From contig JAFAFA010000099.1 of assembly GCA_023423695.1 (NCBI GenBank), positions 26,847 to 90,846 on the forward strand: a stretch of 64,000 nucleotides of DNA, given 5' to 3'. A program made the position numbers and the translations under genes. Positions 9,939-18,045 of the stretch are shown here, in pieces. Position 1 is the first letter of the stretch, and each line of letters begins with the position of its first letter. The notes beneath the pieces were generated by a model that was given only the letters and a program-made list of their open reading frames with translations, was not told the origin of the DNA and ran no database searches. The DNA is from Pseudomonadota bacterium. GTDB lineage: Bacteria; Pseudomonadota; Alphaproteobacteria; Azospirillales; Azospirillaceae.

Positions 9939-10754
9939 TCAGCCCACGACGGCCGGCTGGCCGGTCAGGATGCCGTCGCTCCCGAGCCGCAAGGGCGCCC
10001 AGTTGGTCGAGCGGACATAGTCCGGTCGCGGGTTCGCCACGTCCGTGGGGCGGTTGGCGACGGTATTGTAGACGTAGTAGATCTGCCAGCGGTCGTGCCG
10101 CGACATGTTGTGGCCGGAGCCGTGCAGAATCGTGGGGTGGAAGAAGGCCACCGTGCCGGGCTTGCCGGTGATCGCCACCGGCTCCGGGCTCTGCTCCATG
10201 ATCTCGATCAGCCGATCCTTGGGCAGGACCCAGAGCTTGTAGGAGGTGGTCTTTTCGTCCAGTTCCGCATCGAGCAAGCCCAGCCGGTGCGAGCCGGGAA
10301 TGAAGTAGAGGCAGCCGTTCGCCTCCCTCGCCTCGTCGAGCATGATCATCGCGGTGGTCAGCGTCGGCTGCGGCGTGCCGTCGTGCTTCCAGGTGCCGTA
10401 GTCCTGGTGCCATTGCCAGATGGAGCCGTCGATGGCCGCCTTGCGGTTGCACTTGGTGTGGTAGATGTAGAGTTCCGGATCGGAGAGCAACCGCTGGGCT
10501 GGCTGCAACAGGCGCGGGCTGCGCCCAGCCGCTTGGAAGGGCGGTGATGCTGTGGGCCCGTCGGCCTCGTGCACGCGGTAGAGCGTCTTGGCCGATCCGC
10601 TGCCGCGCTCGCGCACGACATAGTCGGTGTCGATGGACTCCATCCGTTCCAGTTCGCGCTTCATGGCCACGATCTCGTCCGGCGAGAACAGCTCCGGAAA
10701 CACCAGAAAGCCTTCGCGGTGATACTGGGCGACCTGTTCGTCAGATAGGCGCAT
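9939..10754 (-). CDS. PhyH family Fe(II)/2-oxoglutarate dioxygenase, second copy
   Basis: This 271-aa protein opens with LSDEQVAQYHREGFLVFP, the standard PhyH N-terminal helix. The iron ligands are H116-x-D118 in IWQWHQDYGTW and H211 in ILHGSGHN. The FIPGSHRLG motif is also conserved. It resembles the ectoine hydroxylase/PhnY-like branch more than the neighbouring copy does. It is the first gene of the two-gene transcript and has a large inverted repeat 33-71 bp upstream of its start, so it is probably controlled by the GntR protein encoded immediately upstream. The substrate is not predictable. Confidence 0.85.
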   Translation of the reverse strand: MRLSDEQVAQYHREGFLVFPELFSPDEIVAMKRELERMESIDTDYVVRERGSGSAKTLYRVHEADGPTASPPFQAAGRSPRLLQPAQRLLSDPELYIYHTKCNRKAAIDGSIWQWHQDYGTWKHDGTPQPTLTTAMIMLDEAREANGCLYFIPGSHRLGLLDAELDEKTTSYKLWVLPKDRLIEIMEQSPEPVAITGKPGTVAFFHPTILHGSGHNMSRHDRWQIYYVYNTVANRPTDVANPRPDYVRSTNWAPLRLGSDGILTGQPAVVG

Positions 10755-10786
10755 GCGTTTCCTCCCACATGTTTTTCAGCCTTATG

Positions 10787-10825
10787 CTCGATTACTGGCA
10801 TGCTACTGGCGTGCCAGTAATCGAG
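10787..10825. promoter_or_regulatory. 14-bp inverted repeat, likely GntR operator
   Basis: CTCGATTACTGGCA (10787-10800) and TGCCAGTAATCGAG (10812-10825) form a perfect 14-bp inverted repeat around an 11-bp spacer. The spacer contains another TACTGGC, so the half-site TACTGGC occurs three times. It sits between the start of the second PhyH gene (10754) and the end of the GntR gene (10889), where a GntR/FCD regulator of the dioxygenase genes would be expected to bind. The structure is read directly; the role is inferred. Confidence 0.7.
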
Positions 10826-10888
10826 TCAACGGAAGGACGGCTGCGGTCGGCGAACGCAAAAGGGGAGTGGGGCAGGGCAGCGGGGCGG

Positions 10889-11584
10889 TCAGCCCAGGGG
10901 CAGGGTGGACTTGGCGAGGTCGGCGAGCTGATCGATCAGGCGTTCGGCGCCCTGGGCGGCCGCATTCTCGTCGCCGGCGGCGATGGCGCGCATGACCTGG
11001 ATGTGCAGCTCGGCCGTTTGCGGCATGTCGGCCAGATCGCGGTGGTGAAAGAACCAGAACCGGCGGGAAATGGCGTGCAACGCGGCGACGGTTTCCGCGG
11101 CGATCGGGTTGCGGGCGGCAGCAGCGGCCTGCTGGTTGAATGCACCGTCGAGGCGCAGGAACTCGCGCACATCATCGGCCTCGACGGCCTTGCGCATGCC
11201 GTCGGCCATGCCGGTGAAGGCTTGACGTTCCGCCGCGTTAGCGCGGCGGGCGGCGGAGCGCATGATCAGGCGGTCCAGTTCGCGGCGAACCTCAAGGACT
11301 TGAAGCTGCAGCCGAACGTCCACTTCGGTGACGATGACGCCGCGCCGTGGCAGAATCTGCACCAGATGCTCGCGGGCCAGACGCTGCAGCGCCTCCCGGA
11401 TCGGCGTGGTGCCGATGTTCAGGCTGCGGCTGAGGATCGCTTCGGACACCACGCTGCCGGGCGCGATCTCCAGCGTGACGATCATCTCCTCCAGTTGGCG
11501 ATAGGCATCCTCCCTCAAGGTGGGCTTGGGCGGGGCCGGAGGCTTCACGCCGGGTCCGCTCCGCGGGAGGGTATCGTCGCGCAT
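10889..11584 (-). CDS. GntR family transcriptional regulator (FadR/FCD subfamily)
   Basis: This 231-aa regulator has an N-terminal winged helix-turn-helix (IREALQRLAREHLVQILPRR) and a C-terminal all-helical FCD ligand-binding domain. The FCD metal/ligand residues appear in FLRLDGAFNQ and ELHIQVMRAIAAGD; in the first, the usual D-x3-H is DGAFN, so a ligand His is replaced by Asn. I chose ATG 11584 (MRDDTLPRSG) because the upstream extension is low-complexity and runs into IS sequence. It precedes the two PhyH genes on the same strand and probably senses their substrate or product. Confidence 0.88.
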   Translation of the reverse strand: MRDDTLPRSGPGVKPPAPPKPTLREDAYRQLEEMIVTLEIAPGSVVSEAILSRSLNIGTTPIREALQRLAREHLVQILPRRGVIVTEVDVRLQLQVLEVRRELDRLIMRSAARRANAAERQAFTGMADGMRKAVEADDVREFLRLDGAFNQQAAAAARNPIAAETVAALHAISRRFWFFHHRDLADMPQTAELHIQVMRAIAAGDENAAAQGAERLIDQLADLAKSTLPLG

Positions 11585-11689
11585 GGTCACGTGGGGCTCT
11601 GGGCTTGCAGCAATGGGAAGACCGTGACGCATACCATCAAAGGTCCATGGCCCCGTCAACGGCCCTCGTCGGCTGGCCCGCGCTAACAG

Positions 11690-12101
11690 GATCCGCGACC
11701 TGGTCCAGCAGAGACCCGAGTTCGGCGGCATCATCGACCTCCTTACCGGTCAGGGTGGTGGCGACGACCGTGCCAGTGTCGGCATCGACGCCCAGGTGGA
11801 GCTTCCTCCAGGCCCGGCGCCGCTGGGCGCCATGTTTTTCGACCAGCCATTCGCCCGGCGCCCTCAACTTCACGCCGGTACTGTCGACCAGCAACTGCAG
11901 AGGGCCGCTCGCCGTCCGCGCCACCGGCGCCATCACCAGCGTTCCGGCCCGTCGGCTCAGGGTTGAGTGATCCGGCACCGGCAGGTCCAGCCCCGTCAGC
12001 GCGAGCAGCGAGCCGACCAACCCCTCAGTCTGGCGCAGCGGCTGGTGAACCACTGCTGTCAGGACCAGCGCCGTCTCGATCGCGAGGTCGGAATAGCGCG
12101 C
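11690..12101 (-). pseudogene. Internal fragment of an IS5-family transposase
   Basis: The minus strand encodes RYSDLAIETALVLTAVVHQP, then VDSTGVKLRAPGEWLVEKHG (first DDE Asp) and WRKLHLGVDADTGTVVATTL, then fades after LLDQVADP. This matches the middle of the transposase at 6388-7343, with both ends missing. The 5' side is cut by the IS701 element beginning at 12106; the 3' side ends near the GntR promoter. The rest of the gene is not found beyond the IS701 copy, so flanking sequence was deleted or rearranged after insertion. Confidence 0.75.
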
Positions 12102-12105
12102 CTAG

Positions 12106-13512
12106 CATTACAGTTGCGCTTTTTTGCGGTGGGCTTGGCAGGCGAGCGCTTGATGGCATCGCCTCCACGTTGACCATGCGATGACGTCGGCGGGCTCGAT
12201 CCGCCGTTGGGTCAGGCGGTCGGCAAGATGACGGTTCTCCTGCATCGACCAACGGACCATGGGCGGGGAACTGTCCTCGTCTTTTTTGGGGGGTGGCACG
12301 GGTATCGGCCTTGTGCCGAACCACGGCCAGCAAGGCGAAGGCGAGCATGACCAGCGAGACGTGTCGGTGCCAGCCGTGCCAGCTCCGCGTCTCGTTGTGA
12401 TCCAGCCCCAGCTCGGTCTTCGCCGTTTCGAAAGCATCTTCAATGGACCAGCGTTGCCCCTCGACGCGGACCAGTGTGTCCACCGGCGTACCGTGCTGGG
12501 ACCAGGTCGTGAAGAAGGCCAGTTCCCCATCACCGGGGCGTCGCCGCACCAGCAGCCCGCGCGTCCAGAGCCCCAGACCAGGCGGCGCTCCAACCATTTC
12601 AGGATCGAGATCGGCCAGTTCCAGATAGGCCCAGTCGTAGAGCCGCGGCCCCTCGGTGCCGTTGCCCGCCGACAAGCGAATCCAGCTCTCCGCCGGCAGG
12701 TCCCGGGCGATCTTCTCGGCGGTGCCAGACACCGACAGGGTCGGGCTCCAGGAATTGAAATGGTGACTGCCGGTCACGCCGAGCACGTAGCCTTTGCCGG
12801 CACGGCGCAACACCATCTCCAGTTCACCGACGCCATAGACGCTGTCGGCAGCCATCCAAGCGAAAGGCACCCCCGCGTCGATTGCCCGGCGCACCATCGC
12901 GACTGCTATGGCCGGCTTGGTGGCGAAGCGCACGTCCTCCGGCACATGGGCTTTCACGAGACGGTCTGGATTGCCTGTCCAGTCTTTAGGCAGGTAGAGC
13001 CGCCGGTCGATGAAGGCGTGGCCCTTGGACGAGGTGTAGACGGCGAAGACGCCGATCTGGCTGTTGGTGATCTTGCCGGCCGATCCGGTGTATTGGCGCC
13101 CGACGCCGCAGGAGGCTTTCCCCTGCTTGAGAAAGCCGGTCTCGTCGATCACCAGCGTGGCGTCGGGCTCGGCCAGAGCATCGAGCGCATAGTCGCGGAC
13201 CACGTCGCGCAACGCGTCGGCATCCCAAGTGGTCCGGCCGAGCACCGCCTGCTGACGCCAGGGGCCCGTATCACCTGCGGCTTCGGCGCGCATCCACCCG
13301 GTCTTGCGCCGCTCCGGCCCAAGCAGCCCATCCAGGAACGCGCCGGCTGCGGCCGCCGTGCCAGACTGCAAGAACAGTGGCCGGAGCCGGGCCTTGGCTC
13401 CACGCAGCTCGTCTGACCATAGCCCCAGCAGGTCCTCGACCGCGACACCGGACATGGCGACCTCCCAAACTCTGCTCAACAGGCGGGAGATCAACCCATC
13501 GCAACTGTAATG
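12106..13512 (-). mobile_element. IS701-family insertion sequence, CTAG flanked
   Basis: The terminal inverted repeats are CATTACAGTTGCG (12106-12118) and CGCAACTGTAATG (13500-13512), a perfect 13-bp match. CTAG flanks both sides (12102-12105 and 13513-13516), the four-base target duplication typical of IS701. The element is 1407 bp and carries one transposase gene on the minus strand whose TAA stop lies inside the left repeat. It has landed in an older IS5 fragment. Confidence 0.88.
12108..13455 (-). pseudogene. IS701-family transposase with frame change near the C-terminus
   Basis: The start ATG 13455 has GGGAGG 5 nt upstream. The protein shows TLVIDETGFLKQGKASCGVG, the IS701 catalytic block, then FAWMAADSVYGVG and SIEDAFETAKTELGLDHNE (the Glu region). 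The main frame loses family resemblance after about residue 400. The expected C-terminus (PPMVRWSMQENRHLADRL and so on to the TAA at 12108) lies in another frame. The change falls near 12285 in the run CCCCCCAAAAAA on the coding strand. This may be a mutation or a slippage site; most IS701 transposases are single-frame, which favours mutation. Confidence 0.75.
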
Positions 13513-14281
13513 CTAGTCTGCGCTGTGGCGGCGCAGAGGGGAAGCAGCGCAAACCATGGGCAGAAACTGGGACGATCCGATCAGAAGGCACATTGACCGA
13601 ATGAACCGTATCGCGGAGGCGACGCGCCCGATGCGGGAGATCGAAGACAAAGCGCGCCACGCCATGGGCGGGGTGGCCGGGGATGTGAACAGGCTCAACG
13701 CCATGGTCCATCGGATCATGGCGCCAGTTGAAGCGACGGCGAATCTGTCACGGGTTGCCGCCGGTATCGGGCTAGGCTCGACTGCGACAGAGGCACTCAA
13801 GGGGCATTCGGCAGCGTTCGCGGTCTTGGAACACCACCGCAGGGTCATCGATGCGATCAGTATAAAAGTGCCGTTGGTGGCAGCTATGGGGTGGTCCGAT
13901 GGGGTGCCGCCGTGGGTGCAGGGAGCCATTCAGCAGCCCAAGATGGTGGCCGCAGCGGCCGAGGGGCCAGTCGGCCGGATCGCCGGCGTTGCCATTCCGA
14001 CGCTGCCGATGCCCATCATGCCGTCTGCGGCGGAGCTTGCGGCTAGGGGTGTGACACCCTCGGTGCTGCGCAGCATAAACAGAGCCTCGGGGGGAAGCGG
14101 TCTGGCAGCGGTATCGCAGATGCTGGAAGAGCTTCTGAGGCCAATCTCGCAAGCGCACGAGGATCTGCTGGAGCAGGTTCGGGCTGCGGGAGCACATGGT
14201 ACGCTGGCCGGTGTGCTGAACAGTCCATTGGTGGCAGGCATCACGAAGAAATTGGGAACGGCGCTTGATGTCATAGCTCTA

Positions 14282-15322
14282 GAGCGGGTTGATCGGCATC
14301 TGAATCGGGGGATTCCCATGGACGGTGAGTTGTGATTCAAGGTTTGGACTGGTTGAAGGAGGCCGGTCCGGATGGCGAAAGCACTGTCAGTCGATCTTCG
14401 TCGGCGTGTGGTTGAGGCGGTTGCGGCTGGAGCGACTTGCCGGGCAGCGGCGGCACGCTTCGAGGTTGGGGTTTCCTCGGCGATCCGCTGGGTTGCCCGT
14501 GCACGGACACGCGGCGATCTGACCCCGGACAAGCGCGGTGGCAATGTCCGCTCACATCGGATCGACGAACACCGGGACCTCATCCTGGGCTGGATCGAAG
14601 AGAAGCCCGACCTGACCTTGACGGAGGTGGCCGAGCGTCTGGACGAGGCGGTGGGGTATCGGCCACTGCCCAGCATCGTGTGCCGCTTCTTCCAGCGTCA
14701 CGGCGTGACGCGGAAAAAAAGACGGCGCACGCTGCCGAACAGGATCGAGCGGACATAGCCGCCAGCCGTCAGGCCTGGTTCGACGCCCAGCCGGACCTGG
14801 ACCCGGAGCGCCTGGTGTTCATCGATGAATGCGGCACCTCCACCAAGATGGCGCGGATGTATGGCCGCGCGTCACGAGGAGAACGCTGCCGCGCTGCGGT
14901 TCCTCATGGGCACTGGAAGACGACGACCTTCGTCGGCGCCCTTCGGTTGTCGGGGATTACCGCCCCGATGACGCTCGATGGCGCCATGGGCGGTGCAGCC
15001 TTCCTCGCTTATGTCGAGCGGGTCTTGGGGCCGACACTGAGCCATGGAGACGTCGTCGTGATGGACAACTTGCCTGCCCACAAGCTTCCGGCCGTGCGGG
15101 CGGCAATCGAGCGGACAGGCGCCGCCCTGAAGCTCCTGCCGCCCTATAGCCCCGACTTCAACCCCATCGAGATGGCCTTTTCCAAGATCAAGGCGCAACT
15201 CAGGAAAGCCGCCGCAAGGACGCTCCCCGAACTGTGGGATGCCATCGACAACGTCACACCAACCGACAGTCGAACCTTCTTCACCGCCGCCGGCTACGAA
15301 CCAGAATGATCGGAATCCGCTC
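14282..15322 (+). mobile_element. IS630-family insertion sequence A, in the SH3-domain gene
   Basis: The left end GAGCGGGTTGATC and the right end GAATCCGCTC (ending 15322) are imperfect inverted repeats. TA flanks both sides (14280-14281 and 15323-15324), the target duplication of IS630/Tc1-type elements. The length is 1041 bp and the transposase reads left to right. Removing it joins host codons VIAL and GREFGFDP in frame. Both transposase frames are present, so the copy looks intact. Confidence 0.88.
14372..15309 (+). CDS. IS630-family transposase, two frames with poly-A slippage site
   Basis: Frame one (14372-14758) gives the N-terminal helix-turn-helix domain: MAKALSVDLRRRVVEAVAAG, then ARFEVGVSSAIRWV. 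Frame two gives the DDE domain: FIDECGTSTKMARMYGRA (Asp), DVVVMDNLPAHK (Asp) and LPPYSPDFNPIEMAFSKIK (Glu). The frames meet at a seven-A run near 14713 (CGGAAAAAAAGACGG), the usual programmed slippage site in two-ORF IS630 elements. The fused product would be about 310 aa and is probably functional. Confidence 0.85.
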
Positions 15323-15730
15323 TAGGGCGGGAGTTTGGGTTCGATCCGGCTGAGGTGCTGGAGCCTGGTGGATTTCGCGACGCGGCAATGGTGATCGGGG
15401 AGGTTCTACGCAGGAACGCGGAAGGCAGTGGAGATACGGCAGCTTGGATCGATATCCGCCAGCATTCCAAAAGGATTCTTCAGGATGTGCTGACGGATCA
15501 AGGAATAGATCTTACGGCTCACCCGGTTGCGGTCACAATTAGTCATATTCTTTTTCTGATGGTGACGATCGTCCTCGCCAATGATCTGGGGGAGATTGTC
15601 AATGGCAACGAAGAAGTCCAGAGACTTGAGCATAAGTTTGACGTGTATATAGCCGGGGCGGCAAAAGCGCGACAGGAGGAAGGTCCTGGGATGGTCGACG
15701 GCAAGGGGTTCAGGGGTAGAGGGGAGTCTA

Positions 15731-16870
15731 GTGGACTGACGCAGACATAGGATTCACAGCGGGCCGCCGCCGTGCGATTCTGGGTGCATGGCCCAGACCG
15801 TCAGCGTCATCGTTGGATCGGAGGATCGCGCGCGCTTGGCCGCGCTCCTCGGCGACCGCAACCGCCCGCTCAAGCATGTCCAGCGGGCGAACATCATCGT
15901 GCTCTCGGCCGACCGGCTGCCCGTGCAGGAGGTGGCGCGCCGGGCCGGTGTCAGCCGCCCGGCGGTCTGGCGCTGGCAGGTCCGCTACGCCGAACAGGGC
16001 GTCGATGGTCTGCTGCGCGATAAGACGCGCAAGCCTGGCCGGGCACCGCTGCCCACCACGACGGTCGCCAAGGTGCTGGCGCTGACCTGTTCGGAACCGC
16101 CTGGCGCGGTCACCCACTGGACCGGTCGGGCGATGGCCAAGACGGTCGGCATCAGCCTGCGCGCCGTACAGCGCATCTGGGAGGCCAACCGCCTTCAGCC
16201 GCATCGCCTGCGCACCTTCAAACGCTCCAGCGATCCGGCCTTCGCCGCCAAGGTCGAGGACATCGTCGGGCTCTACATGGACCCGCCGTGCCACGCGGTG
16301 GTGCTGTCCATCGACGAGAAGAGCCAGAGATCCAGGCGCTCGACCGCACCCAGCCCGGCTTTCCGCTGAAGCCCGGCAAGTGCGGAACGATGACGCACGA
16401 CTACAAGCGCAACGGCACCACCACACTGTTCGCCGCGCTGAACACGCTGACCGGCACTGTGGTCGGGCGCTGCATGCCCAAGCACACCCACAAGGAGTTC
16501 ATCAAGTTCCTTACGGCCGTGGAACGCGCCGTCCCGGCGGGCAAAGTGATCCACGCCATCGTCGATAACTACGCCACCCACAAGCACCCCAAGGTGCTCG
16601 CCTGGCTGGCTGATCATTCCCGCTGGGCGTTCCACTTCACGCCCAAGTCCGCCTCCTGGATCAATGCCGTAGAGGGCTTCTTCTCGATCATCACCCGCCG
16701 AAGCATCCGGCGCGGCGTCTTCAAATCCGTGGCCGACCTGCAGGACGCCATCGCCCGCTACATCCGCGCGCACAACAAGGCGGCCAAGCCCTTCGTCTGG
16801 ACCAAGCCCGCCGACGCCATCTTCGCCAAACTCGACCGGCTGCCTGCACCTTCTGAATGAGTCAGTGCAC
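15731..16870 (+). mobile_element. IS630-family insertion sequence B, in the SH3-domain gene
   Basis: The ends GTGGACTGACGCA (15731) and TGAGTCAGTGCAC (ending 16870) are inverted repeats with two mismatches. TA lies on each side (15729-15730 and 16871-16872). The 1140-bp element is a different IS630 type from copy A. It interrupts the host gene inside the codon AGC: A at 15730 joins GC at 16873-16874. Excision would restore the frame exactly. Confidence 0.88.
15788..16860 (+). pseudogene. IS630-family transposase with 2-bp insertion
   Basis: The N-terminal part (MAQTVSVIVGSEDRARLAAL, HTH block EVARRAGVSRPAVWRWQVRY) runs to VVLSIDEKSQ. There the frame should continue IQALDRTQPGFPLKPGKCG. An extra dinucleotide in CCAGAGATCC near 16327 throws it out, and the catalytic remainder (VDNYATHKHPKV, SWINAVEGFFSIITRR) lies in another frame. 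The break is not at a homopolymer, so this is probably a disabling AG duplication. Inverted repeats remain, so the copy may be mobilised in trans. Confidence 0.8.
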
Positions 16871-17252
16871 TAGCATCGGCAGATTCCGTGTGAATGGTCG
16901 CGGAGTCAACGTGCGTGCTGCGCCGAGGAGAACTGGCCGTCCGCTCGGAAAGCTAAACGACGGCACGCTGTTGATCGGCTACGAAGAGCGTGCCGACTGG
17001 CTGAGGATTGAGTTCCGGCCGCCGCTATCCACTGATGTACTGGAAGGTTGGGTGTACCGGCCGTACTTGGCAAGGGTGTTAGAGAGGGAGACAGGGCAGC
17101 AGGAGTGAGTGATCATGGATGTGTAGGCGGCACGGGGGTGACGGGGCATCAGTACCGATCCTAGGACGTCCAGCCCCATTCCCTCGACCTTCGCGAACTC
17201 CTTCGCCAGCATGCGACAACTTCCGCAGTGCCGCCTTGGGCGACCTTCTTGT

Positions 17253-17530
17253 CGACGGCGCCGATCAGCAGCAAAACACTCGAGCATGGCGAGCATGCGC
17301 GCAGTAGACTCTTTCGGCAGACAAAGCGAGGCCTCATGAACCGCCGGCGTTCACCCGTCCAGGAGCCCGGCATGATCGACAGGCGCCGCCCAGTAGATGC
17401 CGAGCCCCCGGAGGCTCTTGATCCGGCCGAGGCATTCGATTGGGGCGCTGGGGCGGTCGGGCATGGCGAAGCGGCTGGCCCAGCCTACTCGACCGCCGCG
17501 CCGGCGCTGAGATGTCCAGGCAGACACTGA
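17253..17530 (+). repeat. Dispersed ~250-bp module, copy A, with small ORF 17336-17530
   Basis: This stretch is roughly 80% identical by eye to 22103-22352. Shared blocks are GACGGCGCCGATCAG, GGCGAGCATGCGCGC, GGCAGACAAAGCGAGGCCTC and the start ATGAACCGCCGG. The ORF from ATG 17336 encodes MNRRRSPVQEPGMIDRRRPV then DAEPPEALDPAEAFDWG, after which the frame departs from copy B because of a small indel; its stop is at 17530. No known domain is visible. Conservation of the protein across third-position changes suggests it was coding. Confidence 0.6.
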
Positions 17531-17572
17531 CCTGCTGCTATCTAAAAAACGAGCCAGAGCACGACTACGGAC

Positions 17573-17929
17573 ATGCCGCCGTTGATCGTGATCATGCAGG
17601 CCGCTGACCTTATCCGGCCCGCCATCCTTCTGGATGCGGCATCCGGAAGCCGTCTGCGCCTCGATCCGCAGGACTTTGACACCGTGACCAAGAAGTGGGC
17701 CCCCAGCGGGCGCACCTGTGGCCGGTTCGAGGCGTTGACCGCCACCGGTGCCCGCTTGGTCGGCGGATGGGTGACTGATTCAAACAGCGTCCTCCGCTTC
17801 GAACTGATCGTACGATCTCCGGCCGACCCCGGTTTCGGCGCCAGCCCTGACGGTCCCGGTTACCAGCACGCCACGGGCAAGGTCTACGTCGGATCGTCGG
17901 CTGTCGACTGTGATAGCCCGACCTCATGA
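17573..17929 (+). CDS. Hypothetical protein, 118 aa
   Basis: The frame runs from ATG 17573 to TGA 17929. The middle of the protein (GSRLRLDPQDFDTVTKKWAP, then CGRFEALTATGARLVGGWVT) has the mixed polar pattern of a real beta-rich protein, and third positions are strongly G/C. No family is recognised. There is no strong ribosome binding site, and a start at ATG 17594 is equally possible. It lies between the repeat module and the RTX gene, convergent with the latter. Confidence 0.45.
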   Translation: MPPLIVIMQAADLIRPAILLDAASGSRLRLDPQDFDTVTKKWAPSGRTCGRFEALTATGARLVGGWVTDSNSVLRFELIVRSPADPGFGASPDGPGYQHATGKVYVGSSAVDCDSPTS

Positions 17930-18045
17930 TCAACTCCAGGAAAGGAGGGTGCGGTTCCAGCCGCTTCCCTTGGTAGGGAGGGGGCTGTCTGGCGCCGGAT
18001 CGGGCATCGCCGCCCATTGGTGGAACGGCGATGCCTTTCCCCGGA

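Larger units (their letters stand above)
13556..17108 (+). pseudogene. Unknown SH3-domain membrane protein gene split by two IS630 insertions
   Basis: Three exon-like blocks, 13556-14281, 15325-15730 and 16873-17108, rejoin in perfect frame if both IS630 copies and one TA duplication each are removed. The result is a 455-aa protein. Block one (242 codons) is mostly helical with a coiled-coil-like N-terminus and an Ala/Met/Pro-rich middle. Block two has a hydrophobic segment, ISHILFLMVTIVLANDLGEI, that could span a membrane. Block three is a bacterial SH3-like domain (NGRGVNVRAAPRRTGRPLGK, then LEGWVYRPYLARV). I do not recognise the family. As it stands the gene is dead; precise excision of both elements would restore it. 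Confidence 0.75.

Noticed and set aside
14700..14760. A disabling frameshift in IS630 copy A
   Set aside because: The frame change occurs at a seven-A run, a known programmed slippage site for two-ORF IS630 transposases, so it was treated as functional.
15338..15352. GGTTCGATCC, the T-loop pattern of tRNAs
   Set aside because: It is inside block two of the IS630-split gene; no acceptor stem, anticodon arm or CCA could be folded around it.
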